Notes under the pieces: model-generated
What the model was told of the DNA's origin: nothing
Seen by the model: the letters and a program-made list of their open reading frames with translations, nothing else
Database searches by the model: none
Source: JBQLZO01 sp052168315
GTDB taxonomy: Bacteria; Planctomycetota; Phycisphaerae; Phycisphaerales; UBA1924
Length of the DNA: 64,000 nt
Reading direction: 5' to 3'
NCBI GenBank assembly: GCA_052168315.1
Contig: JBQLZO010000054.1
Span: forward strand, 1-64,000
Part shown: positions 16,550 to 25,281 of the stretch, one piece after another
How positions within the stretch are numbered: position 1 is the first letter of the stretch
Layout of the letters: each line of letters begins with the position of its first letter
Made by a program: the position numbers and the translations under genes

Positions 16550-18079
16550 TCAGGGCAGGCGGGCCGCGGGATAGTCAGCGGGCTCCATCGGCGCGAGGAA
16601 GTCGAGCATGGCGTCGAGGACGGGGGAGATCAGGGCCGTATTGACGGCCTGCTCTGGGTTGTTGGCGACCATTGCGAGCAAGAAGACGCGTCCATCGGCG
16701 CGTTCCAGGAATGAGTAAATGGAGATGACGCCGGGCTCGCCGTCGATGCGCGCGACGATCGCATCCCACCGGTCGTCCTGCGGGACCGGGGATTCGGCGC
16801 CGGAACGGAGCGCGCGGTCGACGATCTCCATGCCGGGAAAGAGCGATCGGCGGCGGATCTCGGCCATGATCTGCGCGAGTTCATCGGCGGTGAAGAACCA
16901 GCCGACTGTGTCGACATATTGCGGGACGGCCCAGCGGAGGTAGAGCTGCTCGGCGATCTGGTTGGTATCGACGACACCGGATTCGAGGATGGCCCGGCGC
17001 TGTTCGGGAGTCTGCGCTTGGGCGTACTGGGTGATGGGGTCCTCGCTGGCGCCGACCTTGAGGCGGAACAGCTGCATGGTGGTGAGAAAGGGCTGGTTGG
17101 CGGCTGGGTTCGCGGTGCGCCGGGTGAGGTATTCGTCGATGACTTCTGGGCCGAGGCGATTGATCAGCTGATCCGTCGCGGTGTTGTCGGCGCCGGTCAT
17201 CATCGCGCCGATGACAGTTGAGACCGGGAGTTCCTCGCCCGGGGGCACGCTGCGGACATTCCCGGGGGGCATGGAGTAGAACGCCGGATCGAGCGCCATG
17301 GGCTCGTTCCAGACGAGCATGGATGAGCGGACGCGCTCGGCGGCGGCGCCGAGGATGATCCAGCGGATGGCGGTGGAGATGTTGAGGGGCGTGTCGGCGT
17401 TGATGGAGAGGACCTCGACGGGCTCTCCGCGCGCCTCCGGGGTGTGATCGGTGACATCGTAGAGAGCGAGCCCGTAATCGAATCCGGCGCGATCGAGGTC
17501 GGCCTTGATCTCGTCGACGGACTCGTAGTGGCGCGGGCGGGTCGCCGAGAGGTCGGGCTCGATCTGCCACGCGAGGATGAGATGGGGTGGCTCGGGGTCG
17601 ACCGCCACGGACAGCCTCCAGCCGGAGCCATCCGCCTCGGCCTGGAGAAGGATGATCAGGACTGAGTCGAGCTCGTTGCCGTTGTCGGAGCCAAAGGACC
17701 AGCCGATCGGGATGAGCTTGCCCCATCCTTCCCGCTTCGGCGCGGCCCATTCCTCCAGGGCGGTGAGGGGAAGCTGATCGAGGACGCCGGGTGCGAAGAC
17801 GAGGGGCCATGGCGCGGGGATCGCCTCCGGGCCCTCGGAGACCAGCGTGATGAGCCAGTTTGCTCTCTCGGCGACCGGTGCGTCGGGGAGCTGTGCGGGG
17901 GTGGCTGGTTGGATTGCCTCGTCCGGCGCCTCGGGGGGGTTGGTCGTGGAAGTGTCCTGGGCATAGGCCGGGGCGAGCGAGGTCGCGAGCGCGGCGATTG
18001 CGGCCGCGATGAGGGTGAGGGTGCCCTTGTTGGCGCGGAGGCCGCGGCTGGGTGTTTCCGGGTGGTGGCTGCGATTCAT
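16550..18079 (-). CDS. Exported beta-lactamase-fold protein lacking the catalytic residues
   Basis: Secreted 509-residue protein with a signal peptide (about 18-40, ending APAYA) and a domain resembling class A beta-lactamase / serine hydrolases (beta-lactamase2 type). The recognisable segment is TPLNISTAIRWIILGAA (about 230-246), where relatives have a PLxSTFKLYVLGAL-like sequence, and TGADNTATDQLINRLG (about 295-310), where relatives have SDNTATD. Aligned this way the catalytic SxxK reads TAIR (236-239) and the SDN serine is Ala297. It is therefore probably not a functional serine hydrolase; a binding or structural role is likelier. It converges on gatB with a 25-bp gap. The start ATG has a TACCCT hexamer 6 nt upstream instead of a Shine-Dalgarno. 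Confidence 0.75.
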   Translation of the reverse strand: MNRSHHPETPSRGLRANKGTLTLIAAAIAALATSLAPAYAQDTSTTNPPEAPDEAIQPATPAQLPDAPVAERANWLITLVSEGPEAIPAPWPLVFAPGVLDQLPLTALEEWAAPKREGWGKLIPIGWSFGSDNGNELDSVLIILLQAEADGSGWRLSVAVDPEPPHLILAWQIEPDLSATRPRHYESVDEIKADLDRAGFDYGLALYDVTDHTPEARGEPVEVLSINADTPLNISTAIRWIILGAAAERVRSSMLVWNEPMALDPAFYSMPPGNVRSVPPGEELPVSTVIGAMMTGADNTATDQLINRLGPEVIDEYLTRRTANPAANQPFLTTMQLFRLKVGASEDPITQYAQAQTPEQRRAILESGVVDTNQIAEQLYLRWAVPQYVDTVGWFFTADELAQIMAEIRRRSLFPGMEIVDRALRSGAESPVPQDDRWDAIVARIDGEPGVISIYSFLERADGRVFLLAMVANNPEQAVNTALISPVLDAMLDFLAPMEPADYPAARLP

Positions 18080-18085
18080 GTGCAG

Positions 18086-18091
18086 AGGGTA
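18086..18091 (-). promoter_or_regulatory. Putative -10 box (TACCCT) for leaderless start at 18079
   Basis: On the minus strand TACCCT lies 6 nt before the ATG of the beta-lactamase-fold gene, which has no Shine-Dalgarno. The pseudouridine synthase at 34249 has the identical box and spacing. Confidence 0.35.
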
Positions 18092-18162
18092 GAGGGGGTG
18101 GGCGAGTCACGCGACGGCGTGATCCGGATCGAGGTGGGGGGGTGTGCGCCTGGATTAGAAAG

Positions 18163-18197
18163 ACGCCGCGGGCGGCCATTCGTGGCGCCCGCGGCGT
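18163..18197 (-). terminator. Terminator hairpin after the EF-G-like gene
   Basis: 12-bp GC-rich stem (18163-18174 with 18186-18197; the outer 11 pairs are perfect) and an 11-nt loop, 63 nt past the EF-G-like stop. It is followed on the minus strand by CTTTCTAA. It sits in the gap before the next minus-strand gene, as expected for an intrinsic terminator. Confidence 0.65.
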
Positions 18198-18260
18198 GTG
18201 CGTTCAGCGAGGTGGATGATCCGCCCGGGCGGGGGTGCCCGGGTCATGGACTCCGGCGGG

Positions 18261-20348
18261 TCAGTCCTCGTCGTCTTCGGGCTTGAATGCGGCGATGACC
18301 TCCTGCTGGACATTGGGCGGCGTCTGCTCGTCGTGGGAGTAGTCCATGACGAACGAGCCCTGGCCCGCGGTGATGGACTTGAGCTGGCTTGAGTAGGCGT
18401 TCATCTCGGCGAGGGGGACCTTGGCGTGGATGATGCACATGTCGCCCGGGAGCATGTCGGTGTCAAGGACCTGGCCGCGCTTGCCCGAGAGATCGGAGGT
18501 GATGTCGCCCATTGCGGTCTGCGGGGCGGTGATCTCGACGGAGACGATGGGTTCGAGAAGCGTGGGGCGGGCCTTCTTGATGGCATCGATGAAGGCTCGC
18601 TTGCCGGCGGTTGTGAAGGCGACTTCCTTCGAGTCGACCGGGTGGTACTTGCCATCGATGATCCTCACGCGGACACCGGTGAGCGGGTATCCGGCGAAGG
18701 CGCCGGTGGAGAGGACCTGCCGCACGCCCTTCTCGATGGCGGGCATGAACTGCCTGGGGATGACGCCGCCGACGGTGTCGTCGACGAACACGAGGCCATC
18801 GACGGGCTCCTCGCCCTCCGCGATGGTTCCGTCGAACGGCTCGACGGTCATCTTGACCTCGCCGAACTGGCCGGCGCCGCCGGTCTGCTTCTTGTGGCGG
18901 TGGTGGCCCTCGGCCTTGGCGGTGATGGTTTCCTTGTAGGGAACCTTCGGCGGGTGGGTTTCGACCTCGACCTTGAACCGGTTGGAGAGCTTCTCGAGGA
19001 TGATGCGCATGTGGAGTTCGCCCATGCCGCTGATCACTGTTTCGCCGGTGGCGTGGACGCGCTGGACGGTGAAGGTGGGATCTTCCTCGACGAGCTTGTG
19101 GAGCGCGTTGGAGATCTTGGCCTCGTCGCCGCGGTTCTTGGCCTTGACGGCGAGCCCGTACATGGGCTTGGGCATCGGGACGGGGGTGAAGCGGACGCGT
19201 GCGATGTCCGAGTCCTTGGCGGGGCCGTGGAGCACGGAATTCACATGGAGGTCGTCGACCTTGGCCACGGCGATGATGTCGCCGGCGACGGCGGTCTTGA
19301 TCTCGGTGTGGTCCTTTCCGAAGACGCGGAAGATGTGCCCGAGTCGGAGGGGCTTCTTGCTCTCGCCGAGGTAGACTGGGACATCGGGGTCGTACTTGCC
19401 CTGGTGGACCCTGAGCAGCGAGAGCTTGCCGACGAACTGGTCGGTGGTGACCTTGAAGACATGGGCGACGAAGGTGGCGTCGTCCTGCTCGGGATTGGCG
19501 TGCCAGACGGTGGTGCGCCCATCGTCGCGGAGCAATTCGAACGGGCGTGGATTCCCTTCCGGCGGGCTCGGGCACAGCTCGGCGATGAGGTGGAGGAGAT
19601 CGTCGGTCCCGATGCCGTTCTTGCCCGAGCAGAAGACGATGGGGACGAGGTGCGCCTGGCGGAGCGCTTCCTCGAAGGCGTCGTGGAGTTGATCGCGCTT
19701 GAGGTCCTGCCCTTGTTCGAGGTAGGCGGCCATGAGGTCTTCGTCGACCTCGACGATCTGGTCGATGAGCGCGGTGCGCGCGTCGGCCGCCGAGGAGAAC
19801 AGCGTCTTCCCGTCGGACTTCTCCCAGAGGTCGACGACATCGCCGCCGTCCGGGGTGGGGAGGTTCAGGGGAACGCAGACGGACCCGAAGGTCTCCCTGA
19901 TCGTCTCGACGAGTTGTTCGAGGTCGTCGAGGTGCTCCGAGATCTTGTTGATCACGATCATGCGCGGGAGCTTGCGCTGCTCGGCCATCGCCATGACGCG
20001 GCGCGTTGTGGTCTGGATGCCGCGGTCTGCGCCGATGACGACGGCGACGGTCTCAACGGCGGGGAAGGCGGAGAAGGTCTGGCCGAGGAAGTCCGGGTAC
20101 CCGGGGGTGTCCACAAGCGTGATCTGCTTGCCTTCGTGCTCGAAGTGCACGACGGCGGCGTTGAGCGAGTGCTTGTGTTCTTTCTCTTCGGGTTCGAAGT
20201 CGCAGACGGTGTTGCCTTCCTCGATTGTTCCCGGCTTTCCGATGCGTCCGGCCTGCTGGAGGAGCGCTTCGATCAGGGTGGTCTTTCCTGCGCCGGCGTG
20301 TCCTGTCACGCAGATGTTCCTGATGTCGCTGGGTGCATATCCCGGCAT
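18261..20348 (-). CDS. Elongation factor G-like GTPase (EF-G2-type paralogue)
   Basis: Translational GTPase of 695 residues with all five EF-G domains in order. G1 is GHAGAGKT (16-23) and G3 is DTPGYPDF (80-87). Domain II is near 290-380. Domain IV carries GGVIPRQFMPAIEKG, and the C-terminal domain V has VSVEITAPQTAMGDI. It differs from housekeeping EF-G in two places: the switch I region reads EPEEKEHKHSLNAA instead of the DxxxxExxRGITI type, and G4 is NKIS (134-137) rather than NKxD. It therefore belongs with the diverged EF-G2 paralogues of unclear role. AAGGAG lies 8 nt before the ATG at 20348. No rpsL, rpsG or tuf is nearby, which also argues against the main fusA. Confidence 0.87.
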   Translation of the reverse strand: MPGYAPSDIRNICVTGHAGAGKTTLIEALLQQAGRIGKPGTIEEGNTVCDFEPEEKEHKHSLNAAVVHFEHEGKQITLVDTPGYPDFLGQTFSAFPAVETVAVVIGADRGIQTTTRRVMAMAEQRKLPRMIVINKISEHLDDLEQLVETIRETFGSVCVPLNLPTPDGGDVVDLWEKSDGKTLFSSAADARTALIDQIVEVDEDLMAAYLEQGQDLKRDQLHDAFEEALRQAHLVPIVFCSGKNGIGTDDLLHLIAELCPSPPEGNPRPFELLRDDGRTTVWHANPEQDDATFVAHVFKVTTDQFVGKLSLLRVHQGKYDPDVPVYLGESKKPLRLGHIFRVFGKDHTEIKTAVAGDIIAVAKVDDLHVNSVLHGPAKDSDIARVRFTPVPMPKPMYGLAVKAKNRGDEAKISNALHKLVEEDPTFTVQRVHATGETVISGMGELHMRIILEKLSNRFKVEVETHPPKVPYKETITAKAEGHHRHKKQTGGAGQFGEVKMTVEPFDGTIAEGEEPVDGLVFVDDTVGGVIPRQFMPAIEKGVRQVLSTGAFAGYPLTGVRVRIIDGKYHPVDSKEVAFTTAGKRAFIDAIKKARPTLLEPIVSVEITAPQTAMGDITSDLSGKRGQVLDTDMLPGDMCIIHAKVPLAEMNAYSSQLKSITAGQGSFVMDYSHDEQTPPNVQQEVIAAFKPEDDED

Positions 20349-20752
20349 GACGCGCGCTCCTTTCCGCGGGTCCGGCGGAGTGCGAGCCGCGGGGCGTGAG
20401 CCGGTGCGCGGCGCGCCTCACCCGGGCGTTCCCGGGCCCACGCGCTGGGGCCGACGGCTGGGAGCCGATGCCGGTCGCCCCACTGGCGCCCGACGCGATC
20501 GCTCCCGGCGGGTCTTCCGCCGGCCGGTGTTGGCTCCGGTCGCGTCGAGCGGCCTGCGCTGCGGGCGCGTCGGGGCCGTGCCAGCCTCCAGACTACCCGG
20601 AAAGGAATCGGATGTGAAGATTCAATGATGCCCGCGTGATGCACCGTCGCCGCCCGAGTGCGCGGCGACGACCCTGCATCCCGGGCGGTCCGGGGTCGGG
20701 ATGGGGTGAGTGAGGCCGGCGGTCGGGGCGGGGGGGAGTGGCGGATTGGCAC
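20349..20752. other. Gene-free stretch between two minus-strand genes
   Basis: 404 bases without a supported gene. It contains the leader of the EF-G-like gene, with AAGGAG next to its start, and a hairpin at 20638-20680. The rest is GC-rich sequence with no recognised motif. Confidence 0.5.
20638..20680 (-). terminator. Hairpin downstream of exported helical protein gene
   Basis: A perfect 9-bp stem (20645-20653 with 20662-20670) sits inside an outer 6-bp pairing (GATGCA 20638-20643 with TGCATC 20675-20680). It lies 72 nt past the stop of the minus-strand gene ending at 20753. No T-tract follows directly, so termination is only probable. Confidence 0.4.
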
Positions 20753-21964
20753 TCAGGGAGCCGGAGCGAAGGCTTCGGCTCGCCCGCCGAAGGTGCCGCC
20801 GACGAGCCCGCCGCCGGGACCGATCCAGGCCTGGACGATCTGGGCGAAGGGTTCCGGATCGCCGGACTCGGCGCCGCTGCGGAGCGCATCGGCCATGGAT
20901 CGGGCATTGGCCTGGGGGCGCGAGACGGCCAGGCGATCGCCGGTGATCTGGAGGAGTTCGGCCGCGCGCTCGACAATGAGGATGGCGCTCGGGAGGCGTG
21001 CGGCGTCGATGCGATCGGCGGCGAGTTCATCGCGAACGAACGCGAGAGCCTGGCCGGCCAGAAGCCCCGCCGCTGCCACATCGGAATTCCGGAGTTCCGG
21101 GCCGACGCGTGGTTGGACCAGACCGAACCGGACGAGGTTGAGAGCGCGTTCGAGGATCACGAGCCGGTCCCTGCGATCGGCGGAGATGAGCTGCGGCTGC
21201 GTGGTGGCTTCGGGATTCGGCGCGAGATTCGCCGCTTGGCGGGCCGTCTGAACGCTGGCGGCGACGGAGTTGGCGTAGTCGGCGAAGTGCTGGCGGAACA
21301 ACGCGGGGCTGCCGGAGATCGCTCCGCCGATGGAGGCCAACTGCTCGGCGACGATCGGATCGGTCTCGGCGGCGAGCTGGCGGAAGGCGGCCTGGATCAG
21401 GACGCTGGCGCGTTCGCTCCTAAGCCCGTCCTGCTCGGCGACGAGTCCTGCGACGGCATCGCGGATACCAACGCCCGCAGCGCCGCGGACGGCGGGACGC
21501 TGGTCGCGGAGCCCGGTCGAGAGGACGCCTTCAACGAGGTCGGTGCCGCAGCGGCCAGCGACGAGCATGGCGACCCACGCGAGGCGGGCATCATCGCCGC
21601 CGGCCCAAGCCGTGAGCGAGTCGTTGAGGGCCCGGGAGTACTCGAGCCGGAATGTGGAAGACACGGAGTTGCACGCGAAGGGCTGCATGAGCGAGGCGAA
21701 GCCGCGCTGGCGGATGTCCTGATCGGCGTCGGCGGCGTTCTGGACCGCGGCCGAGGCGTGGTCGCGGATGATCTGGCGCTGTGAGTCCGTGAGGAGGTCG
21801 GTCTGCCCGACGATGTCGCAGGTCAGCTGGCTGAACTGCGCGTGCGCGGGGGGCGCCAGCAGGGTCAGGAGGGGGAATATGAAGATCGCGATCATCGACG
21901 CGAGAGCGTTGATGCGGTGGATCGGGGTGATCAGACGAAGCCAGCACGCAACCGGGGGATTCAC
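20753..21964 (-). CDS. Exported protein of unknown function, helical HEAT-like
   Basis: I do not recognise the family. The 403-residue product has a signal peptide (hydrophobic stretch MIAIFIFPLLTLLAPPAHA, about residues 24-42). The mature part is almost entirely helical, with alternating short helices such as ARLAWVAMLVAGRCGTDLVE and RQLAAETDPIVAEQLASIGG that recall HEAT-type repeats. Two cysteines (in LTCDIV and FACNSV) are near the N-terminus of the mature protein. The GTG start at 21964 has AGGAG 10 nt upstream; ATG 21895 would begin directly at the signal peptide. It is divergent from the TPR-protein operon. A periplasmic structural or binding role is an inference. Confidence 0.7.
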   Translation of the reverse strand: MNPPVACWLRLITPIHRINALASMIAIFIFPLLTLLAPPAHAQFSQLTCDIVGQTDLLTDSQRQIIRDHASAAVQNAADADQDIRQRGFASLMQPFACNSVSSTFRLEYSRALNDSLTAWAGGDDARLAWVAMLVAGRCGTDLVEGVLSTGLRDQRPAVRGAAGVGIRDAVAGLVAEQDGLRSERASVLIQAAFRQLAAETDPIVAEQLASIGGAISGSPALFRQHFADYANSVAASVQTARQAANLAPNPEATTQPQLISADRRDRLVILERALNLVRFGLVQPRVGPELRNSDVAAAGLLAGQALAFVRDELAADRIDAARLPSAILIVERAAELLQITGDRLAVSRPQANARSMADALRSGAESGDPEPFAQIVQAWIGPGGGLVGGTFGGRAEAFAPAP

Positions 21965-22536
21965 GCGAACGGCGCTCCTGTCATGTCGCCGGCCCGGTGA
22001 GTCGGGCGTTGGCTGTGTTTCGTGTCGGAAATGATCCCCGGGGTCGGGGATTGAGGCTGGAACCGGGCTTGTGGGGCTCGGCCGGGGCTCACGGGGTGGG
22101 TGCGGGCAGGCTGACCGGAACCCGTGGGCGGGGCAGACCGTAGCAATCCGGCCATGAGGCGGTCAAACAGGACTTCGCGTGGGGAATGGAGCGGTGCCGG
22201 GGTGCCGAACCGGGTTTAGGAGTGGCAGGGCAGAGCGCGAAGACCGGTTCGTCGGGCGTGGGCGGGCGGTTGCGAGCTGTCGAGTAGAGAATCCGGGTGC
22301 CCTGACACGCGCGGAACAAATGGACCCTCGGGCTCGGGGTCCGGACGGGGATTTCTCGGGCTGGACGGGGGCGTGTTGAGCCTGCGTTCGGGTGTGGAAG
22401 GATGTACCGTGGCGGTGACCTAGGAGGAATCGCCGATGACCGTGTCGTGGGGCCGTCCCGCCCAGAGAGGGCGTATGGTGGCATCCGTGGATCGCTGGGC
22501 ACTGCGGCGTTTATCGGGGTTTGTCGGAGGGGTTCG
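21965..22536. other. Divergent intergenic region with a possible leader ORF
   Basis: 572 bases between divergent genes, so promoters for both directions must lie here; none is obvious. The last 115 bases hold a short frame with a perfect ribosome-binding site that overlaps the next gene (listed separately). No hairpin or riboswitch is recognised. Confidence 0.5.
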
Positions 22537-22549
22537 ATGGGAAAGTTGA
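22436..22549 (+). CDS. Possible 37-residue leader ORF
   Basis: ATG 22436 is preceded by a perfect AGGAGG (22422-22427, 8-nt spacing). The frame runs 37 codons (begins MTVSWGRPAQRG) and stops at 22549, overlapping the start of the following TPR gene by 13 bp. The arrangement would couple translation of the downstream gene to this leader. The peptide has no recognisable motif and includes three Trp. It may be chance sequence; the ribosome-binding site and overlap are the only support. Confidence 0.35.
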   Translation: MTVSWGRPAQRGRMVASVDRWALRRLSGFVGGVRWES

Positions 22550-25281
22550 CCTCAGGAGCCTTGAAGTTGATGAACCATGCAGGAGCGCAGCGCGGGCGTT
22601 GGCAGCGGGCGTCGCGGGCGGCGTCGGCGGTGCTGATGCTGGGGGTTTGGGTTCTTGGTGTTCAGGTTGGGCAGGCGCAGCCGGCGGCGGGCGAGGCTTC
22701 CGGGGCAGCGGGAGTGGCGCCGGGGAGTCCGGTTGGATCGCATGAGGCGTTGGCGAACCGGTACGCGGCGGATGCGCTGCAGTCGTTCGTGATCGGGCTG
22801 GTGCGTGGGACGGAGGAACTGTCCCCGCAGGTGTACGAGCGATCGGCGTTGGGGCTTGCGGCGGCTTCGGCGATGGTTCCCGACGACGCGGAGATGGTGC
22901 GTCTGGAACTCCAGGCCTGGGACTCGACCGGGAATCTCGCTCGGGCGACGGAGGCCGCGGAGCGTTTGCTGGCGCTCGATCCATGGGACACGGTGGCGCA
23001 GCTCCGTGTGATCAATGCGCGGATCCGCCGGTTGCCGACGGCCGAGGCCCGGTTGGCGGTGTACGAGCGGCTGCTCCGAGAGGGCGCGGCCGGGCGTGGG
23101 GGGATTCCGGAGGAGGTTCGTTCGCGATTGGCGCTGGACGCGGCGCTGATGGCGCGAGAGGTGGATGCGGATGAGATCCGGTTCATCGACTTCCTGACCA
23201 CGGCGACCTCCCTGGACGTGACGAACAAGGAAGCGGCGGCCTTGTTCGCGACGCATTTCCTTGATCGGACGCGTGATGCATCCGAGCGGGTCGACTTGCT
23301 GACAAACCTCGTGCTTGCGGATCCGATGGATGAGGTGGCTCTTCGGGGGCTTGCGGGCGAGCTCCTCGGACACGGGGCGTATGAGGGGGCGCTGCGCTGG
23401 TTCAATCTTGCGATGGGAGCGACGGCGCGGTGGGGCAGCGAGAGCGATGACGATCTGATGTTCAATCAGATCGTTGCGATGTGGCAGGTCGATGGGCCAT
23501 TGGCGGCGCGAGAGATCCTGCAGAGGTACCGGCATCGGGTGTACCAGGACCTGCAGCGACGGCGTGCGAGGCTTGCGGCGATGGGCGAGGATCCGGGTCC
23601 GGACATCCCGCCGCTGCTCCCGTATCGCCTGGAGCTTGTGAATCTCGGGATCGACGCGGCGCTTCGGGATACCGAGCGCTTGCAGGCTGGGCTCGAGCGG
23701 GTGAGCGTGTGGGCCCGGCTGACGGGTGATCAGCTGCGCGACGCGGAACGGCAGATGCTCGAGGCGGCGGAGACCGACGAGCGACGGCGCCTGGTTGAGG
23801 CTTCCACGCGGAACGCGCTGGCATCTCTGGATGTCGAACTGCTGTACGCCCACCTTGTGACCGGGCTCGATATGGACCGGTGCGAGCGGCTGCTGGATGA
23901 GCTGGTGGCGCGCCGATCGGAATTGACCGGTGAGGATGGCGGCGAGCTGCTGCCGAACGGCGAGCGGCTCGATGCGGTGCTGGACGAGCGAGCGGAGCGT
24001 CGATTCAGGGGTTGGATCGCGGTGCATCGCGACCAGGAAGAGCTTGCCGAGGAGCTCCTCGGGGAACTCGCGGAGGAGGGCGACTCCGGCGCCCGTCTGG
24101 GGCTGGCGACGCTGGCGGAGCGCCGCCGTCGGATCGAAGAGGCGCAGTTGCACTACGCGCGGCTCGTGCAGCAGGATCCCTCGACGATGATGGCGGCGGT
24201 GGCGTTGACGCGGCTCGAGAACCTGCTCGGGCGTCCGGTGACTCCGACTGCGTTGCAGTCGCGGCTGAATGAAAAGGCGCTGGAAGTCGCGCCCTGGATG
24301 GAGTCGATCGTGTCCGGCGCATCGCCGATCACGGCGTTGACGGCCCGGTTTGTTCCGCTGACGATCGATCCGCTCGAGCGAGCGCAGGTCGAGATCCGGA
24401 TGCGGAACGCGACGCGGTTCCCGATGGGCGTGGGTGAGGATCGTCCGATCGGTTCGCGCCTGATCCTGTTGACGCGTCTAGTGATGCCGACGCTGACCGC
24501 GGAGCAGCAGGCGGCACTGGCGCGGCTGGTCTCACCGGAGGTGGTCAGTGCCGCGAGGCGGCTGCGACTGGGCCCGAACGAGGAGATCGTGATCCGGGTG
24601 TTCATTGGTCGCGGGCTGACGGGCCAGACGCTTCGGCAGCTCAGCGCCCATCCCGCGACCGCGACGGTGCGCGTGCTCCAGAGCTTTGCGTTGTCGGAGG
24701 ATGGGAGCTTCGAGGAGGCACCGTTCGCATCGTCGGCCCAGACGGATGTGCTGACGCGGCAGGCGATGGATACCCGCGAGTCGGCCGAGACGCTTTCGGA
24801 TCGGATCCTGTTCGCGGAGGGTCGTTCGCTGCTGACGGACTTGTACTCGGCGTTTTACCGGCTGAACCTGCTGGTGGCCGTGGCGGCTTCGGGTGAGCTG
24901 TCACCCGAGCAGGATCGGGCGCGGTCGGCGCTCCGGGGGGCGCTGCTGGAACGGAGCGCCACTCTGGGAGTGATGGAGCGGCGTTTCGTGGCGGCGCTGG
25001 CGTTGCAATGGCTTCCCCTGACGGATGAGTGGGGGCAGCGCCTGCGGGCAGCGCTCGAAACGGACGATGCGGCGACGCTGGTGCTGCTGGCGATCGCGAG
25101 CCGTGCGGCCCGCGAGGATCCGATCTACGCGCGGATCCAGGAGGTCGATGCGGCGGGCGGGGCGTTCGCGGAGTTCGGCGAATTGCTCTCGCGGCTCCGG
25201 ACGCGGGACGATGGTAGTGGTGAGGGCGGTGAGGCGAGTGACGATGGCGGCGCGTCCGAGAGCGGGGCCGGCGGGCGATGA
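22537..25281 (+). CDS. Exported TPR protein of unknown function
   Basis: Large (914-residue) secreted or periplasmic protein with an N-terminal signal sequence (VLMLGVWVLGVQVGQAQPA, about 32-50). Long helical tracts look like degenerate tetratricopeptide repeats, for example RATEAAERLLALDPWDTVAQL and ARLGLATLAERRRRIEEAQL. The start at ATG 22537 is fixed by GGAGG at 22526-22530. Its stop overlaps the next start (ATGA, 25278-25281), making it the first gene of a coupled operon with a UPF0104-type membrane protein, an LptB-like ATPase and a PEGA lipoprotein. It may be an envelope scaffold for that transport unit, by context only. No enzyme motif is seen. Confidence 0.8.
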   Translation: MGKLTSGALKLMNHAGAQRGRWQRASRAASAVLMLGVWVLGVQVGQAQPAAGEASGAAGVAPGSPVGSHEALANRYAADALQSFVIGLVRGTEELSPQVYERSALGLAAASAMVPDDAEMVRLELQAWDSTGNLARATEAAERLLALDPWDTVAQLRVINARIRRLPTAEARLAVYERLLREGAAGRGGIPEEVRSRLALDAALMAREVDADEIRFIDFLTTATSLDVTNKEAAALFATHFLDRTRDASERVDLLTNLVLADPMDEVALRGLAGELLGHGAYEGALRWFNLAMGATARWGSESDDDLMFNQIVAMWQVDGPLAAREILQRYRHRVYQDLQRRRARLAAMGEDPGPDIPPLLPYRLELVNLGIDAALRDTERLQAGLERVSVWARLTGDQLRDAERQMLEAAETDERRRLVEASTRNALASLDVELLYAHLVTGLDMDRCERLLDELVARRSELTGEDGGELLPNGERLDAVLDERAERRFRGWIAVHRDQEELAEELLGELAEEGDSGARLGLATLAERRRRIEEAQLHYARLVQQDPSTMMAAVALTRLENLLGRPVTPTALQSRLNEKALEVAPWMESIVSGASPITALTARFVPLTIDPLERAQVEIRMRNATRFPMGVGEDRPIGSRLILLTRLVMPTLTAEQQAALARLVSPEVVSAARRLRLGPNEEIVIRVFIGRGLTGQTLRQLSAHPATATVRVLQSFALSEDGSFEEAPFASSAQTDVLTRQAMDTRESAETLSDRILFAEGRSLLTDLYSAFYRLNLLVAVAASGELSPEQDRARSALRGALLERSATLGVMERRFVAALALQWLPLTDEWGQRLRAALETDDAATLVLLAIASRAAREDPIYARIQEVDAAGGAFAEFGELLSRLRTRDDGSGEGGEASDDGGASESGAGGR

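Noticed and set aside
18426..20399. 657-codon plus-strand frame opposite the EF-G-like gene
   Set aside because: Asp/Gly/Val-rich shadow of a clear EF-G-like gene, with no recognisable motif or ribosome-binding site.
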